Positions 48,500 through 61,350 of a DNA stretch of 64,000 bases are shown here, in pieces (the first letter of the stretch is position 1; each line of letters opens with the position of its first letter). The position numbers were made by a program, and so were the translations under genes. The notes under the pieces were generated by a model, which was not told the DNA's origin, made no database searches, and saw only the letters and a program-made list of their open reading frames with translations. The DNA lies in NCBI GenBank assembly GCA_963995505.1, contig OZ023192.1:5997001-6061000 (forward strand). Reading direction: 5' to 3'. This DNA comes from Hypericum androsaemum (Eukaryota; Streptophyta; Magnoliopsida; Malpighiales; Hypericaceae).

Positions 48500-49000
48500 T
48501 AGTTAACACACATTTCGTCTATCGATCGCGACACTTACCATTCGTATGATGGCCAAGAAAGCCTGAAATTGATTTCTAGCTGAAATATATTACACATAAT
48601 CTACACTAAGAAATCTACACTAAGAAATTTGGAAGAAGAAAAAAACGATGCCTGTTAGAGGGCACACAAAGGAGAACCATACATCTATATATAGGAAAAA
48701 CGAGAACCAAAACAAGAAAACAAAACTGTGATGGAGAACAGATTTCTGAAGCTAAGACGGTGCAGCTTGTTATGTTGACTATCTTTGACGGAGAACAGAT
48801 TTCTGACAGACCGTCTCCGTGCTTGACCGAGAGATGGCGAAGGGCCATAATCATCTAACGGCTTCCAAGGTCTTGCATTCGACCGGCTCGTCGGCCTCTT
48901 TGTCGTGCTTAGCACTTAACAATCTTCTTCCACAGAGTTGGAGCAGTTCCGCAGTCAACATCCAGTCAAAACATAGATAAAAGTTTTGGAACCTGTAAGA
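48500..49000. other. Flank between left arm and RUS6
   Basis: The 3' UTR of RUS6 (minus strand) must occupy part of this. GGAGAACAGATTTCTGA occurs twice (about 48,732 and 48,790), a short direct repeat. No separate gene. Confidence 0.4.
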
Positions 49001-49002
49001 CG

Positions 49003-52000
49003 TCAGGTGGTTGAAACAAGCCTAGCTCGGCCTGGATTCAGATGGGAGTGCGACACAGTCCAGCCCTGAAGAACAAGGTAATTTCATCAACATTGGACTC
49101 CAGAAACACACCTGAGATTCCATGAACAAAAGCATGAAAACACAAGATGAATGTTGGAACCTATTTTTATCACGCATTAGCCTACAAAATAAAGTCAGTG
49201 ACTGTTACTTGAATTGGGCACAGGTCTAAGAAGCTCGTATATGCAACTGGCATGGTGTTTAGAGAAGAAATACTCAAAACTCACAAATACAGGGCCAGTA
49301 TGGAACAAAGGAGAGCACGATTGAACTCTTGTAACATCACTGCTAAGGTATCCACCAGTAAATAGTAGTGGAATTCAGTAAGTAACAGAAGATGGGTCGG
49401 AAAATGAAAGCCATTGAGTACTTCCTAACGAACAGCAGAACCAGCAGATATCGGAGTAGTGCGTAGAAAACCTATAACGTTATTTTAGGTGTTGACTTGT
49501 TCCTCCTTTAGAGTAAAATCAAAAAGTGAGTTAAGCATGCATTATTAGTTCTACATCATCTCAAGTGAAGTCTCCAAGGTGAGTCAAGGACCTTTCCACA
49601 TTTAGCATCATTCCTTCTGGGCATCCAACGAAATTTTAATCCCTTCAAACTCACAAATATAGCCCTAACTCTGGTAGTGCAAAAGCATCACCTAGATTTT
49701 TCATTCGTGCTTTTATTTCAAAACAATTTCCAAAAAGAAAGATTCTGCAGTTCTGTCAGTACTTATTGGAACAAGGCTCACAATGAACCAAACTCTGCTT
49801 ATAAGTATATTCTATTGCTTGCTCCTTTTTAATTTTTCAAGGTTCGGTGTTTTTTTTCTAACTATTCAACAGAAGCACTTATAAATAGCATCGCAACTCT
49901 TTTTCACCAAATCAACAACGCTAAAAAAGCTTTGGTAATCTAGGATTGAATAAAGTTTCCTGCACTATGCACATCTTTAAGGGTGAAAAAAGTCAGAGTT
50001 AAAACACTCATTTACCTGATCTGCAGCTTTACTTTTGAAAGGACCATACAAGGTTGAGACAGCGTTGCATGAATCAGCAAGACGAGCCTCGAGATCAAGA
50101 TCTTGAAGGATATAGTTTGAATAGCCATATTCCTGTTGTTTCCACGATGAAGATTGGCTATTGCTTGATGAATTTATGAAATGCAAAAGTACATGAGCCT
50201 GTAACAAAAAGAGATTTAAAATAAACGTCATGCTTTTTTTCAGAACAATTCTCCTCATTAGCCTTAGATTTGGGAGCAAAAAAGCCAGACTTACATGGAA
50301 TGCTGCTTTCAATATGTCATCAGATTTGGCTTGATCCTTAAGCAATGCATACACTTTTTCTTTGGAAGGATTGTAAGTTACAACATATCTTTCTTTCTGA
50401 CAAAATCAACAGCTTATTAAAAATTGGTGAACCAATAAAATTTAAGATGGAATTTATGGAAAAGAGAATTGGAGAGTGTAACCCAAGAGTGGATTACCTC
50501 AAAGAAGGGTTTTGTTGCTAGATATGCACTCGGGTCTTGAAAAGCATCTTTAAATCTGGATCCTGCCAAAACGTTGAGAAAAAATTAGCAAAGAGGTTGG
50601 CTCCTCTGGAAACTGCAAAAAGGTGAAAAATATTGTATGCATACCTACAACAATAGGACTATCCTTCAACCATGGAAGGTTTAGTATATCTTCCTTCATA
50701 TTTCCATTTCGCAGTGAAGGAACACATCCTGAAGTAGGAGAGAGAACACTTCCATCAAAAGCGTGATATGTGATTACTGATGTAACCTAAATATGTCTAA
50801 GATTTTAAGACATTAAAACAACAACGAATAATAATATTCTCTAGATATACACAAGGACGATAACTACCTGTTTTAAGGAACGAGTCCACTGCCACGCCAA
50901 ATCTTGCTCGATTTAATGTGTGCAAGACAACAGATTTAACCTAGAAAAGTGTAAGCAAGCGTTCAACATCATACGAAACATGCATAAACATGATCGAAAC
51001 ATCCATCTTTCTATAGAACCAACCTCTTGATAAGAGCTGAGTAAATATCCACAAGAAAGAAGGGCAAATGTGATACCCAGGTTAGGATTTCTCTTCGAAA
51101 TCATTATACTCATTCCATTTCCCAACTACAAAAGAAAATCAGAATGAGAACTAGTTTTTTGAGATTTAAAAGAAGAAATCATTGCCATTAGAATGAGGTT
51201 CTGGTAACATGTTAATAACTCATCACAAAAGTCTGGGGGAGATAACCCGAAACACAAAACAGCCATTCACAAATTTATCAAAAAAGTTGTTATAAAAAAC
51301 AATATAATGATATATTCATAGTACAGTTTATTTTCCTTATGTGTACGGGTATGTTGTTGTGGCTCCATTCTATTCTATCCTTCAACAGATTCATCAACTT
51401 CAGAAAAATGACTTAAGACACTAAAATTCTACAACAGATACATCTCATAGAACACACTACTTTAAAGGAGTGATCTCTACAAAGAGAGACCTTAAGCCAA
51501 GTCATTTAAGTCAACTGCATAAACTATTTTCTTTCACTGTGACCATTAAAGAACCTTTAACCTTAGTATTTACCACCAAATTGACCAATCTTTAATCAAT
51601 TGAGATTCATCAAACATCAGAAGAATTTTTTCCTTATTTCGATGAGACAAGAAAACATCTGCATATTTGCGTAAATCTGTTGTAGTTCCAGAGAGGAATG
51701 TTCCACAAGCATCCTTGATACACTAGCTAGGTCTGAGCAACATACCAAATCTGCAACGTTGCCAACACATTCTCCCTTAGCAGTGACATCGCCGATGTTT
51801 TCTCCTCTAGCAAAAGCTTTGTAAATTGGAGTGCGGGTTGATGTCGAGGTCACAGCGGCAACATTCTACAAGTAGAAAGAAATTATAGTGGTATGAAAAA
51901 TACAAACTTTGTTAGACCGGATAATTGCCAGAAAAAAGGAGAGATGCAGGTATTTATCCAACCTTTGCCACATTAGCAGCACAAGCCATAGGTAAAAAAA

Positions 52001-53552
52001 GGTGAGGAAAAGCTGCAGTTGCCAACTCCACTCCTGCACCCAATTCCATGAGAAGGTCGCTGGCAAATCTCAGCTGCACAAGCAAATTTGAGTAAAACGA
52101 TGTCCAGTAAGAACTGACCATGCATCACAAAACCATCATTTTGTACCTGCTTTAGATCATAATCAAACTTCTTTCCTTGACGTGCGTACAGCATTTTGCC
52201 AACACGACCAGCACCATCCTGCAAGTACAAATGAACACAGCAGATCAGCCCCATCCAAATTGCACAAGTGTGGTCCTGATTAAGGAAGAATGGAGTGCAT
52301 CAAATAGACTATAAAAATCAACAGAGATCCAACCCTCACCATGAGAATCCAATTGATAGCAACAGCCCCTGGAATAGATTTGCTTTTAGAGACTCCAACT
52401 GAATTCAGAAGGGTCTTTGTGGTGAAAACACCCATCGCACCACCAAAAAAATGCTGCAGAGAAAACATACATTGTCCTAACGAAAAATTGGATGCATCAA
52501 GTAAAAGGCTTATCATGCGAATTTCTAGCAAAAACATCATTTCTCAACAAGTTTTTTTCCAAAATCTAACAAGACAACATCAGTAGTTACACCATCTATA
52601 AGCAAGAGTATACCTTCAAAGCTCTCCAGGTCATGTATGGTACATATGATGGAGTAACACTATCAGGGAACCCTTCCGGGACAACGTACGATCTTACAAA
52701 TGACATCACTTCCTGCCACATACCATACCAATTGTGTCAACAAAATATTCCTCTCAACAGAATTCTGCACAATGAGAAAAAGTGGAACCCATGCTAATCA
52801 ATGAAAATTTGCACCAATCTAACGATGAGACTTTCAATTTTACTATTGTACAACGCATTTCTAGTCCTGAAAACATTGTACACTTGTATACAATCACATG
52901 GACACGGGCATAAACCAAAGGAATTCAATGATATCCCGCGAAGCCCCAGACCAACATAGTACCCAACCAAGATGCAGGAAAAGCATTTTGAAAGCAGAAA
53001 CTACTGCCCAGAGAGGAGCAGCTTATTAGGCGTAGACCCAAAATTGACCGCATGAAGTTCCAGCACATTGAATCTAGAAGTTAGGCACTGATCTGCGTCA
53101 AAACAGCTCAACTTTAATTTCTCGAAAATTCAAAAAAGTTCTGTCATGCTTACAGTATGTCCAAGAAATAAGACCGAAAACAAAGGGAAAAATTTCACTG
53201 CTCCCATCCCCTTGAGGATTAAGTAGATAAATTCATCCAATGTATATTAACAACAAATCAAAATGGCCAATAGCAATAAAAAGTGCAGAAATTCCACTGA
53301 GGAGGAGTCCTCGGGAGTTGCTCCGGTGTCGGCCAGAGTCAGGGTCCTTATCGGCGACGTACTTCCACCGGCGGCCGTCGAGCTAGATGAGCCTCATGCT
53401 GGAACCTAGATACTCCTCATCCACCATCCCCGTCCCCTTCTCTCCGGCCGCCGGGGACTCCGACGCCAGGTTGGCGCTTATGCGCAGAGTCTCCCGCACC
53501 AGGAGCCGCGCGTTCTATTCTGCTTCATTTTGATCGGCGCCGGCGCCGGCAT
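49003..53552 (-). CDS. RUS6: RUS6, ROOT UVB SENSITIVE family (DUF647), first exon damaged
   Basis: Thirteen exons on the minus strand. Exons 2-13: 52712-52614, 52453-52340, 52218-52147, 52073-51963, 51865-51746, 51125-51024, 50940-50868, 50728-50645, 50562-50498, 50396-50295, 50198-50016, 49065-49003. All junctions are GT-AG, phases agree, and together they give 395 residues without a stop. They cover the DUF647 core: SYVVPEGFPDSVTPSYVPY, HFFGGAMGVFTTKTLLNS, INWILMDGAGRVGKMLYARQ, KKFDYDLKQLRFASDLLME, AAVTSTSTRTPIYKAFARGE, CGYLLSSYQEV, then the family tail LNPGRARL. RUS proteins are membrane-associated; RUS1 and RUS2 act in UV-B sensing and auxin transport, while the RUS6 role is less defined. 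Exon 1 (ATG 53552, MPAPAPIKMKQNRTR) changes frame after about 22 codons (stop 53478), then in the next frame has TAG at 53383-53385 within RLI-stop-LDGRRWKYVADK. Its 3' end is not clear. Confidence 0.8.
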
Positions 53553-53683
53553 TTCACGTTTTCCCTTTTTGCGTTGAGCCTCGATAGAAAAAAAAAGGAA
53601 CAGACGGTGTCGCTTTGTGATTAACGAAGAGAGTCGTATTTTTTCCTCCTTTCCTTTTTTTTTTATTGGCGATTTAACTTTGA

Positions 53684-53717
53684 GGGTTGGGTTGGGTTGG
53701 GTTGCGTTGGGTTGGGT
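53684..53717. repeat. GGGTT pentamer repeats upstream of RUS6
   Basis: GGGTT is repeated almost without break (one GCGTT variant) about 130-165 bp upstream of the RUS6 ATG. On the sense strand of RUS6 it reads CCCAA repeats, probably in the 5' leader or core promoter. Confidence 0.85.
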
Positions 53718-53959
53718 TTCGTTTCGAAAGTAATAGAAGAAAAGAATATAAATTACGACGAGCAGGAGAAAATTGCGAGACGGAGAAAGGGTAGAGAGAG
53801 AGAGAGGGTTGAGAAGGAGACGCGTGGTGTTCTTGTGCCACTTGTGCCAGTGTACCAATATTTTGGCGTTTTCTATTTTTTGATTTTCACACATCTTTGG
53901 CGGTTCGGCATTTTCAGGGGAGACGCAGTTCGGTCGCCTTTTCGGTGTCTTTTTTAAAA

Positions 53960-55370
53960 TATATTAAAGTCCGGTGTTGATTCAAACTCGGTATTTCTTT
54001 TGTCAAAATTAAATTAATTCTCTCTTAAATTGATACAAATATTTAACACAGGCTCATGATTGCAGTTTCGTTTATTGGAATTCGATATTTTTTGTTCAAA
54101 AATAAAATGATTCTTTCTTCAGTTAATTTCAAAATAAGTATTATATCTTGATTAAATTAAAATAACGTCTTTATCGATGGATAGAGTTAGTTCGTCTTTA
54201 ATCAAGCTATTGTATTACCGATGCATAGGAGCTGTTATATTTCCATAATTTTCTTCAAAAAATTATATTACCGCAATAAAAAATCAAGCTCTTATATCCT
54301 ACTTTACTGTAAATTAGTGCTGTTTATTTGCAAAATAGAAGAATTAGTGTTTTATTGATAAGTTTTTGATAGTTGACACGGTTACTTGCTGAAAACTTAA
54401 TGTTCAGTAGTGACAATTGATATCCAAAGAACTTATAGTCTAAAAATACTAGACGTTATAAAATTTTAGGAAGTCTAAGGTTAAATCTTATTGTGGCGTA
54501 AAAACTTTATCTAGTTAGTTGAAGTCTTAAATTGCATACGAAGAATGAGAGAGGGATCAATATGATGGAATTTTTTATATATTGTACGATTTTTAAAAAT
54601 ATTATATGATAAATAACTCAACTTTTAAATCTATGAAACTAATTACACCTTTTCCACTGAGTCAGAATAATTTCTTTGGAAATCGTGAAAAGACTTGTAG
54701 CCGAATAATATAAAGCGTTGTAAATGAATGGTCACCGGTCAGACATATTACAATGACACGTGGCAAAGTTCAAATCCTCCATATGTCATGTATTAAAATT
54801 AACTTTTTAAAATAATTATTTGGAAATCACTATCCTCCTGATTCAATGCGCGATTTTATGGAAGGTAGTGATTGGTCACCGGTCAGATGTATTACAATGA
54901 GACCTGGCGAAGTTAAATTGCAATGTGGATTAATTTGTTGTTTTGAGAAGGTGTGATCAGATTTGGAGACAAAGGTTATCTACCAAAAATGTTCGATTCG
55001 TGGTAGTTTGCTTCCACGAAGGCGTAATTATTAGGACATTCAGTACTAAATTTGTTTACACAAAAAAATACGATGAATATATTAAATTTGAAAGAAATGC
55101 AATAAAAAAGGAAAAAATGCGGTACAAAAAGAAACATAATAATTAATTAGATAAGGTTAATATGGTAATACAGTTTGACAATAAATTTGTTATAGGCACA
55201 TGCAACTTTCCTCATCTTTTATGGAGTAGCAACGTCTCGTAGGAACGGCTTGAAGCAAATATTTTTAATTATCCGTTATTGAAAATTCCTTGTCTCAAAT
55301 GGGGACTTTTTAGATTAATCAATAGATTTTGAATCTGTGCACACAGGAGGCGGCCAGTTCTCCACTTCCA
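53960..55370. other. AT-rich intergenic with a direct repeat
   Basis: The phrase GGTCACCGGTCAGA occurs at about 54,732 and 54,873, followed in both by TATTACAATGA and a CTGGC/GTGGC(A/G)AAGTT block; the repeat spans about 50 bp with a 140-bp period. No gene seen. Confidence 0.6.
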
Positions 55371-55383
55371 GACTCCAGCGATC

Positions 55384-55575
55384 GTGGAATTCACGAAATC
55401 CGGGGGACTTGGAATTGGAAGGGTGGACTCGAAGAACAAGACTTTATTGCTTAAATGGGTCTGGAAGTTCCTCTCCGAATCAAAAGCTCTTTGGGCAAAA
55501 GTTATCCTCGTGTTAAAAGCTGAACAAAAACAATGGAACCATTTGTATTTGTGCGGATGCTTAAAAAAAGGATAA
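55384..55575 (+). pseudogene. LINE reverse transcriptase C-terminal scrap
   Basis: A 63-codon frame has GGLGIGRVDSKNKTLLLKW, then VWKFLSESKALWAKVI. This is the GGLGI...N.ALL.KW.WRF..E...LW..VI segment found after the RT domain of plant LINEs. Upstream RT motifs and the zinc-binding end are missing. Confidence 0.7.
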
Positions 55576-55579
55576 CCAT

Positions 55580-56750
55580 ACTTTAAACATTTGTATTTGA
55601 AGTCCTTTAAAAAAAATCACAAAATACATAAATTTTATGTCTAACTTGTAAAGGCTTTTATTCAAAATTTATAAATATTTTGTTATTAAAGTGAATTTTA
55701 ACTCTGTAATTTTTGTTGATAAAATCTTGATCGCATTAGCAATCCAATCGATTTGGCCAAAAAACTATTAGAGTACCCACATAGAATCATTAAAAGAAAA
55801 ATAATTAAGTGACCGTAAACTAAAATAAAGTTGTCAAAATCACAACTTGCCAAGTTGTCACTAATTTAAGGGCAAAAGAGGCTCCGTTAGGGTTTTTTTT
55901 TTCCGAGAAACAGGCTCCGTAACCAATAATTGTTTCTTAGTAGGGGAAGCTCTGACGCGACGATGGGCGTGAAGGCTGAAGGAAGGGGGCGGACCTGAAC
56001 CTGACGCGAGGGAATTTTGAAATTTCAAATCCCCACTCATTTTTCGCACTCTTTACATGCTACTTCTTTTTTAATATTTTGTTTTAATACATCATTTGAC
56101 GAATTATTCGGCAAATCGAATTAGAATTTGACTAATCGTATAATTCGACGAATTGGCGAATTATGATATATATGGATTCAGATTTGATTTGTCGAAGAAT
56201 AAATACGAATCCAAATTTAAATTCGTATGAGCCGAATCATATACTGTCTACTGGTGAGTGTTGTTTGCTTCTCGGTCGCTTTCACTTATTGATCCCCATC
56301 AACTAGCTACTTTTTTTTTGACGGAGCCATCAACTAGCTATTTGCTCGTGGGTAAATGGAGAAAAGACAAGTCCAATTACCAAAGAACCATTTTCCAATA
56401 AACTGAATTTTGTTATGTTTCTTGAAAATTTACACACAAAAGCCATAGCTGATTTTATACCAGAATTCCGACTTCTTCCAGCGAATTCCAGTCACCATAA
56501 GTAAGCAGGTAATTTAACTGGAGCAAAGTCGGACATCCGAGTTGAGACTACTAATAGGAAATTCACCCTAAAATGTACAATACCAGCATCAAGAAATGTA
56601 AATTTCCAAAAAGCCCAAGGTCTCTTTATCAAAAGAGAAAGCAAAAAAAAAGTTTATAGATAGATTTAACACAAACATAATGACGCACACTAGTTCTCAA
56701 GCGGGCAAGAAGAGACACATTTGAGCAGCAGGGCGCAGAAACAACAAAAG
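55580..56750. other. Intergenic, no supported gene
   Basis: AT-rich. At 56,095-56,230 words such as CGAATT and AATTCG recur many times, giving a partly palindromic patch. The remainder shows nothing. Confidence 0.4.
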
Positions 56751-56753
56751 TGG

Positions 56754-58093
56754 TCATTTTGGAAGGAATATGGGGGCAGACACTTGCTTAGTAGGAGGTG
56801 CAACTGAAGTAAGCTTTCCCGGAAAAGAGCTCCCCAGGTTTTTGACTACTACCAAAGTCATGGTGCTTGACCCAAACATCTTTAAGGGAGGCGGTGGTTT
56901 CTGCCCCAGCCAGGTCCAGCACGAAGGTGAAAACTGAAGGATCAAGTCCATAGATGCTATCGAAAGTGATTGCGCAGTACCTGTTCCAGCCCAATCCGAT
57001 GAGGTGCCATTGTAAATTACCGTGCTCATTCTTGAAGGACTCCCATGGAAACGGGACATCTTCTTCAACTCCAAACGATCACCGGTTCAGCACCCAAACC
57101 GAAAACCGGGAAGATGGCACCAACAGAGAAGGCAGGGAGGAGCAGGGGATCGTGCCTGTTGACATGGGAGAGAGTCCGGAATGTGGACGAGAATGGGGAT
57201 GGAGAGACAAAGACGACAAGCTCGGTCCAATCCCCGACAAAATCTTCTTTTAAGGTGGAACCGCAAGAAACGTTGCCAATCTGGATGATATTTGACAAGG
57301 TGCACAATCAATGTATCGTCCCCAATGCAGGACCAGCCTTTGAAGAGTACCCCGTCGACAACGCCCCAGAAATAGGGGGGCGGAGCATGGAGAGGGTGCC
57401 ATCTCCCATCGACAAAAACCTCAAACGCATCCGGGTACTCATGACCATATGTAGGGAAGTAGCGGAGCGCATAGAGCCTACCCCCGATAGAGAAGAGCTC
57501 AGGGCTGCGCCTGTCGCGGGTGAAATGGGGCCCTTCCACCCAACCCTTGTCTCGTCCCCGATCTCGCGAACCCAGAGACTAGTTCCGTTGCCCGAAACGT
57601 AGACCGAGGAGTCCACGACGGCACAAGACTCGTCAGTGACGTTCTTCCGGTGATAGAGAAAGAGGTAGGTGAAGTCGAAGACGTGGTAAACGTTTAAGCA
57701 CTCATCGGTGGTGTCGATTGCGTAAATGCTCAGGCCTTCGAATGGGGACCCATGGGATCGGCCAACGAAATACACGGCTTGGCTCCCCCACTGGGCCCAC
57801 GCGCCCTTCGGCAGTTTCGGCACCGACTCCAGCAGTCGCGGCGCTCTACCATCCTCCAAGTGCCCCAGCTTCAAAAGCAGCATATCCTCATCCTCATCCT
57901 TGAAGGGCACCGGCTTCCAAAGCACCATATCCTCGTCCTCGTCCTTCAAGGTCACCGGCTTCGAAAGCGGCTCATCCTCATCCTTGTTCTCATCCTTCAA
58001 GGGCTCTGGCTCCGAAAGCGGCATATCCTCATCCTTGTTCAACCTCGGGATCTTACGCGGAGGAGAGGACTCTCGCACTTCTTCCTTCAGCAT
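56754..58093 (-). pseudogene. Kelch/F-box-associated-like gene with frameshifts
   Basis: The minus-strand frame starts at ATG 58093 (MLKEEVRESSPPRKIPRLNK). It has four imperfect acidic repeats of about 18 residues (LSEPEPLKDEN, LSKPVTLKDEDEDM, LWKPVPFKDEDEDM, LLKLGHLEDG), then a beta-propeller-like region: LPKGAWAQWGSQAVYFVGRS, CLNVYHVFDF, SSVYVSGNGTSLWVREIGD. Continuation needs a frame change near 57,535 (to FSIGGRLYALRYFP, DAFEVFVDGRWHPL, GVVDGVLFKGWSC), another near 57,247 (to EDFVGDWTELVVFVS, HDPLLLPAFSVGA) and probably a third near 57,000 (to VFTFVLDLAGAETTA). W and G spacing suggests kelch or F-box-associated repeats, but no F-box is visible. I infer a pseudogene; introns at these points are less likely because no clear GT-AG pairs are seen. 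Confidence 0.55.
57870..58062 (-). repeat. In-gene tandem repeats, acidic motif
   Basis: The units of about 54 bp that encode the acidic repeats. On the plus strand they share CTCATCCT(C/T)(A/G)TC, CTTCAAGG and GGCTTC(C/G)AAAGC. At least four units can be seen, with length variation in the (CTCATC)n part. Confidence 0.75.
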
Positions 58094-58130
58094 CGCAAAC
58101 CCTAATTTCTTTTTTTAAGTTTTTATATTT

Positions 58131-58213
58131 CCTTGTTATACAAAGTCAAATTCACTTTGGCGTCCAAAGATTTATAAATGCTCAATAAATATATTATGAC
58201 TGACAATTTATGT
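58131..58213 (+). repeat. 83-bp direct repeat, copy 1
   Basis: From CAAAGTCAAATTCACTTTGG to GACTGACAATTTATGTTT, nearly identical in the same orientation to 62,805-62,883. The two copies enclose the right inverted arm. Confidence 0.85.
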
Positions 58214-58374
58214 TTATTCGTGCATTTTTCGAATCAAGAAATCCTTTGAAAGATTCTTGAATAATACAAATTACTAAGTTGTAATTAAAGACAGATTTTT
58301 ATATATTAATTTATAACTATCTAAATCAATTTTATTTTATGATTATAGAAGTTTTACCACCCAACCAGCCCTTA

Positions 58375-58618
58375 GTTGGCACATCTTTCTAAAAGCTAAG
58401 AAGGACCCAAGCTATTGCATCCAATATTTAGATTGTATCTTTTGCTTGATTTTTATATCTTTTTCCAAATTGAATGCCTTTATAAAGAGGCACTGTCCAT
58501 TGTAAGTATCATTTTTGAATTGAATAAAGATACTAAATAAAGTTTGTGATGTACACGTTTAGTCCGGTGCGTCATCTCATAACTAAGAAAATGAACCTTG
58601 AATTTTCTTCTAACAACC
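58375..58618 (+). mobile_element. LTR-like fragment
   Basis: A TATA-like sequence (GCCTTTATAAAGAGGCAC) at about 58,469, a GAATAAAG signal at about 58,520, and a TTCTAACA end at about 58,618 have the order of an LTR promoter, polyadenylation site and terminus. No primer site or left terminus found, so the assignment is weak. Confidence 0.35.
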
Positions 58619-58704
58619 CTAAACCCGGATAGTTAAAGAGGGGGTTTCAATGACCGATAAGGCAAAGGAGAGGCTAAACATGTCTAACATCTAAACCCCA
58701 ACAA

Positions 58705-61273
58705 AACGTTGTCTCTTGCCTTGTCCTAAAAAATGTTGGTTATCGTAAAAAATTCTTTCTAATTATTGTTTACGAAAACTATGACTATGGGAAAACGTTA
58801 CAGTTTACACTCCACAAGTCGGTCTAAAATGGATAGGTTTTTTTTCGTAACTAATTGTGACTTGCCGCTAGGTTATGTGTCGGTCAAAATGGAGACCAAG
58901 TGTATGTATATTGGATTATTTTGTGTTTGTAAAAAGTTTGAAGCTAAAAAAATGGTATAACATTCCCATTTTTTATTATTATTTTAACTTTGCTCACAAT
59001 TTTAAAACACCACGAATCATTAAAATTATAAATTTATAACTGTAATCATGGTCAACAACTTTATAACACAAACTATCGATTAACCAATTACCAATTTTCC
59101 CATTCAGAATAGAAAGGTGGTCAGTGTTAGTCCAACTATTGCTTGAGATTCATGTTCATCAATATGGGATTTTGCACCACAAGGCTGGTCTCTAGCCCAA
59201 GATTGTCTGCAGGCAGTAAGTAATAGTGTACGATAATGTTCAACGACTTCTACTATGAGGCCGAAATGACTAGCCCCCAACTATATTTTTTAATCACCCG
59301 ATTGAGATTCTAGCACTGTCAGATCCTATTAGAGAGCGGAGTTCTTTCAAATGGTACATTTTACATTCGTAAAATTTCAACCCAAGTCCTCTTAAGTTAA
59401 TTCAAATTTTTTATCACTTGAACCAATCTTCCGTCCCAACTACTTAGCCAGCTAGTGTATAAGTTTCTAACTCTTTGGTTAGAACAGAGAAGGATTCAGT
59501 TTTTTGGATTGTGTTGAAGAAGTAAACTGGTAACAAAGTATTGGACTTTTATGGAGCCGAAAATACGACGAATTTCTGGTTATTTGAAGAAGTAATCGTG
59601 TTGAAGAAGTAAACTGTTAACAGGGTCGGCATTGCCGAGTTCAAGTTATTTGGACAGTAAAAACCGTTATTCCCCTCTCTCTTTTTTTATTGATCTCGTG
59701 TTATTTATAAATGAATTTTGCACGAATCTTATTTGAAAATTATTGTTTAAAATGTTTCGTGTTGTCTTTGGAATTCATTTGTAAATTTTACCTACTTTGT
59801 GAGATTTGGTCCAGTTATTATAAAATTCACACAATTTAAAAAAGTAGGATTTGCAAATGAATACCATTATCTACCAAAACATGAAGATTTGAAAATGAGA
59901 TTCACATTTAAAATAACCAAACATGAGCATTGAATTTGCAAATAAATTTCACAAATGAAACAAAGTCCCACTACAACCAAACATAACCTAATGGTATGAG
60001 GCGTACCATATGATTGGTTGTAAGAGAATTATGATTTGATTTCATATATAAATAAATTTCCAATACATTTGAAAAAAAATGTTTTTTTCTTTTATTTTAC
60101 TCTGGTTATAATGAAATCTAACTTGAAAAGGGTCACGAGAATAACAATGATACTTGATCAAACCGTTCTGATATTATAGTAGATATCTATTAGGCAATAC
60201 TTTTAAGGAAATGAGTTTTTATTTTTTACACTTATAAAACTAGCAAAATGGTAAAGTATTTTTTAGTTAGGATTAGATATGTTGTATGTTTGTTTCTTTC
60301 CGCCAACGTGTTTTTGTAATAAGTTTATTTTTTACACCTTCAAATTTGAAATATGGTTTTAGACTACGAACTTAATTCTACTTACTATCTTTTTATCACT
60401 TGAGCTAAGTACCAAGAATTTTTTTTCCGTTACTATGTTTAAATCTCATGACAAACCAAAAGTTTGCCGGTTGTACAAATTCAAGAAAAAAGTGATTTGA
60501 GGAACTGAGGAGATACAGAGAGAAAAAGAACAGAAATAAGGAAAAACGGAAAGTAAGGAGTGAAAAAAAAATTATTACAGAAGTAATAAAAGGAACCACC
60601 ATTAAAAATTGCACATGAATCACTCTTACTACCATAGTAGATTTTTTATTATTTCTGTTGCACGGTTGTTTTACTATAACTAGAGTTGGTATAAGTGATT
60701 GACAATTTTAATTCTTTTAAGGTGGTTTTGGATTCAAGATTTACGAATGTAAAAAATATTATTGGGCAAGTCACTCGTACAAAGGCCCTACAGTTCTCGA
60801 ATTTGAATATTATTTATTTTTCAAACTTCCTAACATATATTGTTTTGCAAGAAATGATCAAGATTGTTTTTCTTCTTCTTAGTTTACCTTATTCAATAGA
60901 TGAGCAAACTAAATTATGTAACTCCATGTGATAAAAGATTTTGGTTCTCCTAAAAAAATATGAGTTCAAAGTTTAAAAATAAAAAATATATTATAAGAAA
61001 AACTCTCTTAAAAATAGTGAGACAATACTCGACTCCAATAACAACAATTCAAAAAAAGATAAAGCTCATTTTAGTACATATGGTTTTACCTATTTGTACA
61101 TCACTACTTTGTGATTTCAAAATGTCGACCAAGTGACCAAAATTTCTCAAATTAACACTCCACTATTTGAGTAAATTTTTTGGACATAAATACCATGAGT
61201 ATTATAAAATTAAAAAAATCAGAAAATATGAAAAAATTACAAGAACGAGAAATGAGTATTTTCACACACACAT

Positions 61274-61350
<77 letters not shown>

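Noticed and set aside
53478..53894. 138-codon minus-strand frame upstream of and including the RUS6 start
   Set aside because: Only the last 24 codons look like RUS6. The upstream part is low-complexity leader (CCCAA repeats and lysine runs), so ATG 53,552 is the better start.
57045..58118. Several long plus-strand frames, one Ser-rich
   Set aside because: They mirror the GC-rich kelch-like pseudogene on the minus strand; the Ser-rich run comes from the antisense of the Asp/Glu repeats.
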